Assembly: GCA_001940925.1 (NCBI GenBank)
Contig: MSGZ01000018.1
Coordinates: 1-36,532, forward strand
DNA length: 36,532 bases
From: Ruminococcus sp. Phil11
Lineage (GTDB): Bacteria; Bacillota; Clostridia; Oscillospirales; Ruminococcaceae
Reading direction: 5' to 3'
Part shown: positions 6,045-14,771 of the stretch, in pieces
Layout of the letters: every line of letters starts with the position of its first letter
How positions within the stretch are numbered: the first letter of the stretch is position 1
Position numbers and translations under genes: made by a program
Notes under the pieces: generated by a model
What the model saw: the letters and a program-made list of their open reading frames with translations, nothing else
What the model was told of the DNA's origin: nothing
The model's database searches: none

Positions 6045-9026
6045 ATGAGTAATCGAAGTGGATTTCTTGGCAATTTCGAATCGGATCAAGATTTCAACAT
6101 ATCAAAATATTCGGCTTCAGCAGGTGCTATTCCTATACATAACAGTCTTTCTGATAACGTCCTAATATGCGAAATGCCACCAGCATCTGATTTGATAGAT
6201 ATAGGCCAACAGTACAAGCTCGAAGGAGATATGATTATATCATGCAACAAATGGAGCATTACTCCACCTGAATACTCCCAATTTGTTCCAAAAGATGGAA
6301 AGTGGTTCTATCGCAAAGACAGAGGTTATCCTTGGGCTGATATTGAGTTAGGGGTACTCCATGTAACAAACGTCTTTTTGATTGTAAAAGATATATCAAA
6401 TCATGCGAACAGCACTCTCCTGATTAGATATTGCCATGGGTTCACTTGTATGGAAGGAATCACAATTCTGTCTTATTCAGATTATCAGAAATGTATTTTG
6501 TCTAAGGGATTTCCTTGGGATAATACACCGAATGAAGCCCTTATGAATAAACTTTTTTTAACATTGATAAAAACGAGCCCATGGTTAAGATTTATTCCAC
6601 CTAAGCATTCAGGATGGAGTACTGCTGACAACGGGGTTTTATTTCATGCTCAGGGTTTTGATTATCTTGATATGGTGAGGGATTATTATCCAGACGGATG
6701 TTCTCAGAGAATCTATTTAGATGACAAGATGAAAGTGTTTCCTAAAGAGTATTTAAATCAAAAGGGTTTGCCTTGGCAGGTTACGGTTGCTAACCTTCTT
6801 CGTTTGTCAAGCTTATTGCTCTCTTTTTTTAAGGAAGAGTCTATTGAACTGAAACAAATGTTTCTGCTTCATTGTTCCGAAAGAGAAACAGCTGATCAGT
6901 TCGTGGCATTGTTAAAAAATGATCAATTTGATTCGCGAACAGCCCATTCACTCCAAGAGAAGAACATCGATAAAATTCTAAATGCAACAAATGACGGTGT
7001 AGTTCTTTTTCGATATGAAGCACCGCTTGATGGTAAAAAAGCACGAGCGCAAGGGTGGAATGATATACAAAGAGACATTAATCATACAAATGGAATTGAT
7101 GATTATACGAACCATCTGATCTGTGTAATATCGGACGACTCCTCGATTGTCGAACAGCGAGACATGGTATGCACACTATCCCTTGATGATTTTTCACTAA
7201 ACATCAATGCAAAGGACTTTCAACATGCTGCTCTACACAGCGATTGCCGTCTCATTCAATTTGTTAAGGATAAATGGCGAACGATAATTCGTGGGATTAA
7301 ATATGGAATAAATAACACTGTTATTCCTGAAAGTATTCCATCCCATCTGCGAAATACATTTCTTATTATTCAAATAACGTATGATTTGGTTTCTACATAT
7401 ATTCCTGAGCTCTTGCCAAACGATTTTGAGCCTCAAAAGATTTCGAAGTGGCTTTCTGGAGAAGCAGGTTCAACTAGCACTGATCAAATACTCACGGAGC
7501 AGTTCCGTTCTGTTTTCATTTCTCTTTTAGAAAACAAACAACTTCGCGTGCTTAATGAGAGACGTGATGTTGACGGAAAACTAAATGCTATTGCAGTAAC
7601 AGCCGATGATGTTTTCTTTGATTCTTCTACCTTAGAAAAAACTATTATGCCTATGATAGCATATGACATTGATCGAAATCGATTACTGAATGCTTTGGTC
7701 AAAACGGGGTATCTTCGTGCTACAGATAAAAATGAATTCCGATTCCGAATTCATAAAAGTGCATCGGATCAGAAAGATACATGGTTATACTGTGTAAGAA
7801 GAAGTATTTTGGGAAATAAGAATTCTGAATCGCTGTTTATTCGTCAAAACGAAGGGAAAGAAGAATTTCTTCTTGATAAAGATGAGATCCCTGCATGTCC
7901 GTTTTTGCCGCTTATACAGCATCAGTCACAATATGCTGGAATAAAGTTAGCTCGTGATGGTTCTGATAATCGACATCTTCTTATTTCTGGAAAATCTCAC
8001 TCAGGAAAAACATTCGCCTTGTTTCATATCGCAGCTCAATATGCATCGCTGGGCCATCATGTTATTATTTTCGATACGAATGGTACTTTAAGAGCGACAG
8101 AAATTAATGAACATTATTCTGATATTCTTGACGACCTCAAACCCGACTATTTGCTTTATTCAGTCAAATCAAAAGGCGAATTACCCGTAAATTTGCTGTC
8201 TTTGGGTGATAATGAAGAATCTTCCGCTGATAATTTATGTTCTTTATTGAGCACGGGATTAATAAATTTGCCGTTAGCTAAGTTTAATCAATTACAGCAG
8301 GATATTTCAGCATTTTATATCAATGAACATAATAGTGCCTTGCCAAATGATAAAGCCACGCTAAAAGCGTTGAAGAATTATATTTCTCAACTAAAAAGCA
8401 GAAGTATATTACAGAATAACCTTAATCCTTTGATAGATCTAATATGCAATTACGAATTACCCAATAGAACATGGGCGGAGCTATTCACTAAGCCTCGTCA
8501 TATTATTGTAATTTCTGTTCCTGGTTCCAGAATGCAGAGGTCAAATCCGTTATTTAATATGCTTTTGTTCAACTTATACCAGTATCAAAAGTATGCGTTC
8601 GATAAGCATGTCAGCGTTCCATTAGATATTATTGTTGACGAGTTACATGATGAAGATCTTATTAAAAGTCGGATGATACGTGAAATATTGGAAGAAGGCA
8701 GGCATTATCAGATTGGATTTGCTGCCGGCACGCATTCATTTAAGACTGAGAAACAGTTACGAGCTGTAATGGGAAATGCAGCTATTAAAATTTTTCTAAA
8801 ACCTGACGGGGAGTCTTATAAAGTTCTTCTCGCACATCTTGGCGATCCGGCAATAGATATAGATTTTTTGCGCAACATGAAAAGGAACTGTATTGTTGAA
8901 GCTGAATTCTATAGTAAGGAAGTAGGTGAAAATACACCAACAATTCTTACAGGAGATTTTGTTAAGTTTGGTAGCACTAAATATCAAAACAAGCAAATGG
9001 TTGATTTGATTGATGACGATAATTAG
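6045..9026 (+). CDS. Large P-loop ATPase (HerA/FtsK/VirB4 class) with unknown N-terminal region
   Basis: 993 residues from the ATG at 6045; GGAGG at 6029-6033 is 11 nt upstream, and an in-frame TTG at 6027 is less likely because it would precede its own site. The C-terminal third is a RecA-type motor: Walker A GKSHSGKT (649-656), Walker B LDIIVDE (D865, E866) and a following GFAAGTHSF strand, as in HerA/DUF87, VirB4 and TraG ATPases. The first 600 residues, rich in aromatic and acidic patches, contain no domain I can name with confidence; parts recall DUF927-type helicase-associated regions. The gene is monocistronic with its own terminator and lies just beyond the integrase, the typical cargo slot. 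Codon use is more AT-rich than in the flanking genes, suggesting separate acquisition. A role in anti-phage defence or DNA translocation is inference. Confidence 0.75.
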   Translation: MSNRSGFLGNFESDQDFNISKYSASAGAIPIHNSLSDNVLICEMPPASDLIDIGQQYKLEGDMIISCNKWSITPPEYSQFVPKDGKWFYRKDRGYPWADIELGVLHVTNVFLIVKDISNHANSTLLIRYCHGFTCMEGITILSYSDYQKCILSKGFPWDNTPNEALMNKLFLTLIKTSPWLRFIPPKHSGWSTADNGVLFHAQGFDYLDMVRDYYPDGCSQRIYLDDKMKVFPKEYLNQKGLPWQVTVANLLRLSSLLLSFFKEESIELKQMFLLHCSERETADQFVALLKNDQFDSRTAHSLQEKNIDKILNATNDGVVLFRYEAPLDGKKARAQGWNDIQRDINHTNGIDDYTNHLICVISDDSSIVEQRDMVCTLSLDDFSLNINAKDFQHAALHSDCRLIQFVKDKWRTIIRGIKYGINNTVIPESIPSHLRNTFLIIQITYDLVSTYIPELLPNDFEPQKISKWLSGEAGSTSTDQILTEQFRSVFISLLENKQLRVLNERRDVDGKLNAIAVTADDVFFDSSTLEKTIMPMIAYDIDRNRLLNALVKTGYLRATDKNEFRFRIHKSASDQKDTWLYCVRRSILGNKNSESLFIRQNEGKEEFLLDKDEIPACPFLPLIQHQSQYAGIKLARDGSDNRHLLISGKSHSGKTFALFHIAAQYASLGHHVIIFDTNGTLRATEINEHYSDILDDLKPDYLLYSVKSKGELPVNLLSLGDNEESSADNLCSLLSTGLINLPLAKFNQLQQDISAFYINEHNSALPNDKATLKALKNYISQLKSRSILQNNLNPLIDLICNYELPNRTWAELFTKPRHIIVISVPGSRMQRSNPLFNMLLFNLYQYQKYAFDKHVSVPLDIIVDELHDEDLIKSRMIREILEEGRHYQIGFAAGTHSFKTEKQLRAVMGNAAIKIFLKPDGESYKVLLAHLGDPAIDIDFLRNMKRNCIVEAEFYSKEVGENTPTILTGDFVKFGSTKYQNKQMVDLIDDDN

Positions 9027-9031
9027 TATTT

Positions 9032-9054
9032 TGCAGCCCCATTCTGGGGCTGCA
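9032..9054 (+). terminator. Intrinsic terminator of the ATPase gene
   Basis: Perfect 10-bp stem TGCAGCCCCA / TGGGGCTGCA with a TTC loop, followed by TTTATATTTA, 6 nt after the stop codon. Confidence 0.8.
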
Positions 9055-9092
9055 TTTATATTTACTCGATAAAGTTCCAATATGAAAAGCCA

Positions 9093-9127
9093 ATGTGCAT
9101 AATTCTGAACATACGATATGTTATAAT
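9093..9127 (+). promoter_or_regulatory. Class A operator-promoter for SLOG/phosphatase operon
   Basis: Dyad ATGTGCAT-AATT-CTGAACAT (9093-9112), then 9 bp (ending TATGT), then TATAAT (9122-9127). There is no -35 hexamer; the dyad occupies that position. The design is identical to four other promoters between 14.7 and 25.3 kb. Confidence 0.75.
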
Positions 9128-9169
9128 AATACTAGTCGAAAAATGCAAATGCACAGGAGGAATTATATC

Positions 9170-9661
9170 ATGGGAAAATCAGCTTGTTTTACAGGACACA
9201 GAATGATTGAGGAGAATCCGAAGATACTGTTTAACCGTCTGTATTCTGTTCTGATGGAAATTGTCTCAGAACAAGGCGTGACGGATTTTTACGCAGGCGG
9301 TGCTGTCGGATTTGATACTATCGCAGAAAAAAGTGTTTTGCGGCTGCGCGACACAGATCATGCGAATGTGAAACTGCATCTTGTGCTGCCGTGTTCCAAC
9401 GAGGAACAAACGCAGAACTGGACGGTGGAACAGAAATATGAGTTCCGCTGCATTCTGAAGCGTGCTGACAATGTGGAATATACATCGCAAAAGCATGACG
9501 GTACCTGTATGGGGCGCAGAAACGCCCGCCTCGTCGAGTGCGCCGATACGCTTTGCATATGTTATTATGATATCGCGCATAAGAGCGGTACAGCACAGAC
9601 TGTAAATCTCGCCAAGCAGAAAGGTCTGGAGATTATCAATCTCTTTGAAGCTGTCAAATGA
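9170..9661 (+). CDS. SLOG-family protein (DUF1273/YpsA-like)
   Basis: 163 residues. MGKSACFTGHR, FYAGGAVGFDTIAE, LPCSNEEQ and a C-terminal CADTLCICYYD..SGTAQTVNLAK follow the Rossmann-like SLOG pattern, a fold that binds nucleotides or NAD-derived ligands such as ADP-ribose. Start chosen at the ATG with AGGAGG 9 nt upstream; the longer frame from 9095 would start inside the operator. First gene of a three-gene plus-strand operon (next start 22 nt after the stop). In other bacteria SLOG proteins act as sensors or effectors in nucleotide-linked defence; here it shares its operator with the second SLOG gene at 17447-17848. The exact ligand is unknown. Confidence 0.75.
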   Translation: MGKSACFTGHRMIEENPKILFNRLYSVLMEIVSEQGVTDFYAGGAVGFDTIAEKSVLRLRDTDHANVKLHLVLPCSNEEQTQNWTVEQKYEFRCILKRADNVEYTSQKHDGTCMGRRNARLVECADTLCICYYDIAHKSGTAQTVNLAKQKGLEIINLFEAVK

Positions 9662-9683
9662 CGGAAAATAGGGAGAATGTGCC

Positions 9684-10274
9684 ATGAAAGATATTCTGAT
9701 ATCCCTGAACAAAGCGGTTCAGGATGATCTCTCGGATGAGAACGCCGCTTATATTCTATGCTTTTCGCATGACAAGCAAGTGACTGCTGACGGCGAAAAT
9801 ACGCTTGTATTGCATTTTCAGGACTTGGATGATGATAAATCTCCCGATGCATTTCAGGTATCTCATGCCAAACAGATCGTCCGGTTCTATGAGCAGATAC
9901 GCGATAATGACCGGATTACGTGTATCTTTGTCTGCTGTGACGGCGGCATTTCCCGTTCTCCGGCAATCGCAGCCGCTTTGATGCGTGCGCAGGGGCAGGA
10001 TGATAACGTGATCTGGTCGGACAGAGAGTATGATCCGAACACGCTGGTGTACCGGCGGCTCTGCCATGCATTCGGGCATCCTGTAACAAGCAGGGAACTG
10101 CGCAGAAAAGTGCGTCAGAACCGGGAAGCGTGGTCAGGCAGTCTGTTTCAGATACTCAAACAGGGGATCGAGGAGATCATTGCTTATCAGCGCGGCGAGA
10201 TCGCACTTCGGGTGACAACGATTGACGATGAGGGCAACCGGAAAACGGAATTCCCAAAAAAGAATAGAAATTAA
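9684..10274 (+). CDS. Tyrosine/dual-specificity phosphatase-like protein
   Basis: 196 residues. The signature C85-X5-R91 occurs in FVCCDGGISRSPAIAAALM, matching the P-loop of cysteine phosphatases, followed by the usual 'S.A...A' helix; HFQDLDDDK (about 44-52) supplies candidate general-acid aspartates. Expected chemistry is phosphoester hydrolysis through a cysteinyl-phosphate intermediate on a protein, nucleotide or RNA end. The C-terminal 70 residues are charged and without known motifs. It is the second gene of the SLOG operon, with GGGAGAATG before its ATG. A second CX5R protein is encoded at 14756-15229 in the same regulon. Confidence 0.72.
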   Translation: MKDILISLNKAVQDDLSDENAAYILCFSHDKQVTADGENTLVLHFQDLDDDKSPDAFQVSHAKQIVRFYEQIRDNDRITCIFVCCDGGISRSPAIAAALMRAQGQDDNVIWSDREYDPNTLVYRRLCHAFGHPVTSRELRRKVRQNREAWSGSLFQILKQGIEEIIAYQRGEIALRVTTIDDEGNRKTEFPKKNRN

Positions 10275-10311
10275 AGTGATACTCGCATTTTTACAGAGCG
10301 GGGGAGTATAC

Positions 10312-10869
10312 ATGAAACAGATTATAATCTGTCCTGAACAAATCTTGAATTTTGCTATTATGATGCTGCCGAACGACGAAGAATGCGTCCGTCTTTCAAC
10401 AAGACTAATCCTTGCAAAGTATTATACCGAGACAATCGAGAATACACTCATCGTATTCGACATTCGATATGAAGACGCGAAACAATTAGCGAAGGAACAT
10501 GGGCAGTTACCGTTTATGTTTGGCGTGAATCTTAATAACACGATCTCCATTTCATATTGGAAATGGGGATTGCTGTTAAAACACAAGGGACGGTTGCGGC
10601 GCGGATACTATCCCGCTGAACATTGTTCCATTGATAAAACTTGTGCAGAGAGATCGGATGACGCCTGTTCATTTGGGCTGTCAACGGTCGGGCTGACATT
10701 TGACGCTCTGCTGGATGCAGCTGACAGTATGCAGCAAAAATTAGAGTGTCGGCAGCGTCAGATCAAATGGAGTGATTCGGATATCACAAGCGCTATTCGG
10801 CAGTCACTGAATGATCTGTATTATGCCAAGGGCCGATATTATGCACGCGCAACCCTATATCAAAAATAA
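10312..10869 (+). CDS. Hypothetical protein, last gene of SLOG/phosphatase operon
   Basis: 185 residues from the ATG at 10312, which has GCGGGGGAG upstream; I reject the longer frame from 10222 because it overlaps the phosphatase gene by over 50 nt without a ribosome binding site. The sequence MKQIIICPEQILNFAIMMLP...LIVFDIRYEDAKQLAKEHG and a basic KHKGRLRRGYYP patch are not a family I know. No membrane segment or signal peptide is evident. Placement implies a role with the SLOG and phosphatase proteins. Confidence 0.65.
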   Translation: MKQIIICPEQILNFAIMMLPNDEECVRLSTRLILAKYYTETIENTLIVFDIRYEDAKQLAKEHGQLPFMFGVNLNNTISISYWKWGLLLKHKGRLRRGYYPAEHCSIDKTCAERSDDACSFGLSTVGLTFDALLDAADSMQQKLECRQRQIKWSDSDITSAIRQSLNDLYYAKGRYYARATLYQK

Positions 10870-10897
10870 CAGCCGGCACCGTTTAGGTGTCGGCTGT
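10869..10897 (-). terminator. Terminator of the WYL-LRR operon (converging genes)
   Basis: 12-bp stem (ACAGCCGGCACC, loop GTTTA, GGTGTCGGCTGT, one G-T wobble). On the minus strand it is followed by TATTTTTG, so it mainly terminates the leftward transcript ending at 10919; it also lies right after the rightward operon. Confidence 0.7.
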
Positions 10898-10918
10898 AGT
10901 GGTAGTGTTATCGGGAAA

Positions 10919-12217
10919 TCAGTACTGTACTCCGCGTTGATATGCTTTGTGTTCAAACGGAAGAATGGACAACGAAAAACGTTCGTAAAAGCGGTTTTGC
11001 GTCAGGTATTCTTTCGGGATTCCGTAATGCTGATAATAGATGCCAGCAAAGCAACCGGTCAGGATCACAGGCAGCTTAACATCGTGCGAAAACGCCGTGA
11101 GTGTCAGAATATTGGAAATCGCTTTCAGATAGGAATTGGAATTGACGACGGCCCATACAGCATACTGAAAATACCGGAACAGTGTGCCTGTCTCCGTATA
11201 CTGCGGCTTGCAGAAATAATCTGTGTGACAGACAGTCTCAACTTCCTGCAACATTGCTTCGGGTTCATCCAGAAAGCCTTTTCCTTCTTTTTTCAGATGA
11301 TCTGTGAAAACAGCATCAATGATTGTAAAATTCTCAGCCGCTGCGGTTCGGAGAAGAGAGTGAATGTATACATAGCACAGAAGCGAAAAAGCTGTGCGTT
11401 CAGAAGGATTATAACGTGAAAATGCTTTTCCGAGATCTGCTTTCAGTTTGACAAAGAGTGCTTTGCGCCAGTCATTTGCTTCTTTCATGAAAGCCGGATC
11501 GCCAATTGGTGTCTGGCTTTCATTCGGAATTGGGGCGTCTGCGACAAGAGTGTCGTAATCATGTTTTCCATACAGCAGAGAGCAGTCCTTCGGCCGATTG
11601 CTCAGCAGGATCTGCTCTGCGACAAGTGCGCCGATATAACCGTCAGTAACGTTTGCGAAATAAGTAGAATTCACATCATGAGCGGAATACTCAGGATAAA
11701 TGCGGAACGGATAACGGTAATCTGCGCTGTAATAACTGTTTTCATAGATTGATTTACCATATTCTTCATCACGTAAAAAAGCTCCTCTGATACTGTCAAA
11801 GGCGCAGCCGTCTTTGCTTTGCAGATAAGTGCTGAGATCACAGCAAGAAGGAAAGGCGGAAAACCGCAAGTCATCCTCATCTTCAAAATATAGATGCGCA
11901 TCTTTCTGCATGATCATTATCGGAATCGAATCAGAAAAGTGTACATATTCAATATCTTCCGGATCAAACAGTAACAAAGCTTCAAGCGGCGTTTCCATTG
12001 TAAATTCAGCCCTTGTTCTATTTTTCAGAAAAACATCACACTGTCTGTTCGAGAAAAAATCCTCCGGCTTGAACTTTTTGCAGCAGTTTATTCCCGTCAG
12101 ATACTCCCGAATCTCTGCGAGCATATCTGTAATGACCTGTTTACAGTATTCAAATGGTGTGGTATCCTTCAAAAGATACTCGTTGATCTCATCGGTGTTC
12201 TGAAAATTCTTTTTCAT
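10919..12217 (-). CDS. ADP-ribosylglycohydrolase-like protein with degenerate active site
   Basis: 432 residues. The C-terminal part (about 350-405), AVWAVVNSNSYLKAISNILT then FSHDVKLPVILTGCFAGIYY and YGIPKEYL, follows the ADP-ribosylglycohydrolase (ARH) C-terminal pattern 'alwa...sf.eAi......GGDTDT.AaitGalaGa.yG.e.IP..w'. DGYIGALVAEQIL (about 195-207) resembles the early ARH 'GA..G.a.g' helix. The usual GGDTD metal-binding motif is replaced by AFSHD, leaving one aspartate, so catalysis may be lost or altered. It would act on, or only bind, ADP-ribosyl groups. Its ATG overlaps the preceding stop (TAATG), so it is coupled to the nuclease-like gene. The family call rests on one region and is tentative. 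Confidence 0.5.
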   Translation of the reverse strand: MKKNFQNTDEINEYLLKDTTPFEYCKQVITDMLAEIREYLTGINCCKKFKPEDFFSNRQCDVFLKNRTRAEFTMETPLEALLLFDPEDIEYVHFSDSIPIMIMQKDAHLYFEDEDDLRFSAFPSCCDLSTYLQSKDGCAFDSIRGAFLRDEEYGKSIYENSYYSADYRYPFRIYPEYSAHDVNSTYFANVTDGYIGALVAEQILLSNRPKDCSLLYGKHDYDTLVADAPIPNESQTPIGDPAFMKEANDWRKALFVKLKADLGKAFSRYNPSERTAFSLLCYVYIHSLLRTAAAENFTIIDAVFTDHLKKEGKGFLDEPEAMLQEVETVCHTDYFCKPQYTETGTLFRYFQYAVWAVVNSNSYLKAISNILTLTAFSHDVKLPVILTGCFAGIYYQHYGIPKEYLTQNRFYERFSLSILPFEHKAYQRGVQY

Positions 12218-12888
12218 TATAATCCCTCTTTTTTTATTTCGGACACAAGATACCAGAATTTAGGATCACTATTGCCATAATCATGCCATTTCATATGATA
12301 TTCACCTTTCAGCTCAATTGATTCTTTCATATCTTTGTTTACTTTTGACTTGTCTTTCCAATTAAGTGTTCCTTTTAATGGTCGATCATTATGAATAGAA
12401 AATTCGGAATAATTTGCATCTTTCTTTAAGGGCTCCTCTTTATATGAGGCAAGGTTGGTCAGCATGATAGCATAGCCCTCAATAAATTTTGTTGGTTCGT
12501 TTTCTGCAACTTCTTCTATTCTTTGAATGTCTTTCACATACCGGTAGCAGTTTTCATTCTTTGCACCATGATTGCTTAAAGTATACTCCTCCTCATTCCA
12601 ACTAATAGGCTCCTTTGTACTTTGGGTCTTATACTTTATTTCAATTGGAATCCATTTTTGATCATCTGTGATAACTAAAATGTCAATATGCATCTTACGA
12701 TCGAATGAGGGTGAGTATTCAAATCTTACTTTGTATTTTGGATATTTCTTTTGGATTAGCCAGCCCAGTGCGAACTGAAAGTCAGCCTCGGAACAGAATA
12801 CTGGTCTTTGCTTAGCAAGTTTTTTCATAAGTTCATCAATCTTGATGCGTTTTTCGTTCTCATTGGGCTGGGTAGATTTGGTTGCCAT
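12217..12888 (-). CDS. PD-(D/E)XK nuclease-like protein
   Basis: 223 residues. SEADFQFALGWLIQKKYP (E34) followed by MHIDILVI (D69) and WIPIEIKYKT (E83-I-K85) gives the E...D...ExK layout of the restriction-endonuclease-like fold. The rest has no known motif; the N-terminus is Lys/Glu-rich. It sits between the WYL-LRR regulator (27-nt gap) and the ARH-like gene (TAATG overlap), in an operon under the class A operator at 14737-14771. Likely a metal-dependent DNA or RNA nuclease, but families of this fold also include non-nucleolytic members. Start has AAAGGAGC upstream of the ATG. Confidence 0.65.
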   Translation of the reverse strand: MATKSTQPNENEKRIKIDELMKKLAKQRPVFCSEADFQFALGWLIQKKYPKYKVRFEYSPSFDRKMHIDILVITDDQKWIPIEIKYKTQSTKEPISWNEEEYTLSNHGAKNENCYRYVKDIQRIEEVAENEPTKFIEGYAIMLTNLASYKEEPLKKDANYSEFSIHNDRPLKGTLNWKDKSKVNKDMKESIELKGEYHMKWHDYGNSDPKFWYLVSEIKKEGL

Positions 12889-12915
12889 AGCTTGCTCCTT
12901 TCGGTCACTTTGATT

Positions 12916-14694
12916 TTACGGGAGATATTTGCGTCTGCTGTCTGAACCTTGTGGAATCGAATGATTTTTGGCACTGTGCGGGTTGCAGCCTAATTTATCC
13001 AATATTTCAGGTTCAACATCGCGCAGATGTCGGATATGAACTTCAACGCCGAATTGTTCATGCAGCCGGATACCGTCTTCGACAGTAAAAAACGGGGAAT
13101 CAATCGAAAGATACTTCAGATTCTGCATATTCTCAAGGAAAGAGAAATCCTTTAAATTACGGCATTCACGGATTTCCAGATATTGAAGGGAGGATGCATC
13201 CTGCAAGCATACGCAATCTGTCAGTGCATAACCCCAAGCCAGTGACAGTGTTTTTAGCGCGGGAATCATTGTAACAGGCGTCAGGTCATGGATGTTTTCA
13301 ACGGAAAGATACAGCTTACGCAGATTTTGATGGTCAGAAATCATCTGAAGCCCGGCTTCGGTGTCAATGGCTAATTCAAATAGATTAGGCATATTACATA
13401 GTATTTCTGCCGGATAATCACAATGACGCAGCCTCAGTGTACGCAGTGTTTTGAAACCGCTGATGATTTCCGGATGCTCGATCTGACAGTCAGATAAAGA
13501 TAATATAGAAAGATCAGTTAAATCTGAAATTAAATTCAGGTCAATGATTTCTTTTTCACGGTGACCATTCCCATGATATACGATTTGCTTTCTCGCGATC
13601 TTTTTTGTCAGACGAACTGCTTCTTCAAAGTTACGGGTGTTCATGAGACGGGCTTGAAGCGGCTTTCCTGTGATGCGGTACATCCTCTGGGCTTCTGAAA
13701 GAGATTCTTTGATCTCATCACGGAAATCCTCAGGAGATATCACGACCATGCGGTCGGCGTGCGTAAAAGCCCATGCTTTCATGGATTCCCGTGTTGCTTT
13801 AACGGACAGGATCATTGTTTCATCATCATAATTATTTATCTGCTCCGGTGCTTCACTGAAATTCCCGCCGAACACATCTACGATCTCGTCAATCGCGTCC
13901 GTTGCACACTGGATTTTGAATGTTTCGACAAGACCTCCGCACAGATCAGGCTGCGTTTCCACATAAGCATTCATGCCGCCGAGGGCAGAGATCTCTTTTA
14001 ACTGCGGAATATCACGGCGTCCCGTTTTGAGGAGCTTCACATCGCAAATCCGGTCAACGCGCCATGCGCTGATCTGAACTCCGTCATGCAATGCACCGAG
14101 CAGGTAGTATCTTCCGTTTTTATATACGAGATCATACGGGTTGACAGTGATATTCTCTGTATACACCTTTTCTTTGGTGAGGTCAGGGCGGCAGGTCAGG
14201 TAATTGAAGCTGATCTGCTTCTTATAATATATTGCGGTCTGTATATCCTCAATCGCCATGAACATATTCGGCTGTTTGCCTTTGCGTGTGATACTGATAC
14301 GAGCCTTTTGCTTTTCCATGTATTTCTGAAACTCGACGCTGCCGAGCGAAGCGAGTGCTTCAATGACCTCTGATGCTCCGTTTTTTGTCATGAGATCAGA
14401 ATACAGAACGCTGTCGATTAGAAAGCGGAGTTCCCCGTCGCTGAGCGATTTTCCGTCATAGTAAACGCCCTTTCTGCTCTGTTCGATCGGGAAACCTGCA
14501 TCGATCAATGCATCAATATCGTCGTAAATCGTGTTCCTTGCAGGCTCAAAGCCGCAGAGTTCGGCCGCTTTTTCAATGATCTTCTGTTTCGTTATGGGAT
14601 TGCCGGGATCGGTGTTGTTTTTCAGGATTTCAAGAACAAGCAGCTGGAGCAGTGCTTTGTGCTGCCGTGCTGCCTCCGGATATCTGACCGTCAT
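12916..14694 (-). CDS. WYL-domain transcriptional regulator fused to leucine-rich repeats
   Basis: 592 residues in three parts. A winged helix-turn-helix occupies about 1-75 (ITKQKIIEKAAELCG...TIYDDIDALIDAGFPI). The WYL domain lies at about 150-230 (ISFNYLTCRPDL...YDLVYKNGRYYLLGALHDGV...AWRVDRI), followed by a WCX-like segment (about 235-345, ending AWAFTHADRMVVISPEDFRDEI). Residues about 385-550 are leucine-rich repeats (LTDLSILSLSDC, FKTLRTLRLRHC, HQNLRKLYLSVE, MPALKTLSLAWG-like units, SLQYLEIREC, NLKYLSIDS). WYL proteins sense ligands and control defence genes (for example BrxR and CapW repressors). The LRR tail is unusual and could sense a protein partner. Its own promoter carries the class A dyad, implying autoregulation. 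Confidence 0.85.
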   Translation of the reverse strand: MTVRYPEAARQHKALLQLLVLEILKNNTDPGNPITKQKIIEKAAELCGFEPARNTIYDDIDALIDAGFPIEQSRKGVYYDGKSLSDGELRFLIDSVLYSDLMTKNGASEVIEALASLGSVEFQKYMEKQKARISITRKGKQPNMFMAIEDIQTAIYYKKQISFNYLTCRPDLTKEKVYTENITVNPYDLVYKNGRYYLLGALHDGVQISAWRVDRICDVKLLKTGRRDIPQLKEISALGGMNAYVETQPDLCGGLVETFKIQCATDAIDEIVDVFGGNFSEAPEQINNYDDETMILSVKATRESMKAWAFTHADRMVVISPEDFRDEIKESLSEAQRMYRITGKPLQARLMNTRNFEEAVRLTKKIARKQIVYHGNGHREKEIIDLNLISDLTDLSILSLSDCQIEHPEIISGFKTLRTLRLRHCDYPAEILCNMPNLFELAIDTEAGLQMISDHQNLRKLYLSVENIHDLTPVTMIPALKTLSLAWGYALTDCVCLQDASSLQYLEIRECRNLKDFSFLENMQNLKYLSIDSPFFTVEDGIRLHEQFGVEVHIRHLRDVEPEILDKLGCNPHSAKNHSIPQGSDSRRKYLP

Positions 14695-14736
14695 GTGAAT
14701 ACTCCTTTCTGATACGGAAGCTTTTCCTCTAATTTA

Positions 14737-14771
14737 ATTATAGCACATTTAATGTTCAGTTTTCTGAACAT
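14737..14771 (-). promoter_or_regulatory. Class A operator-promoter of the WYL-LRR operon
   Basis: The most perfect dyad of the set, ATGTTCAG-TTTT-CTGAACAT (14752-14771). On the minus strand, 9 bp (ending TGTGC) then TATAAT (14742-14737). The dyad overlaps the 3' end of the upstream phosphatase gene, whose TGA stop lies inside it. Confidence 0.78.
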
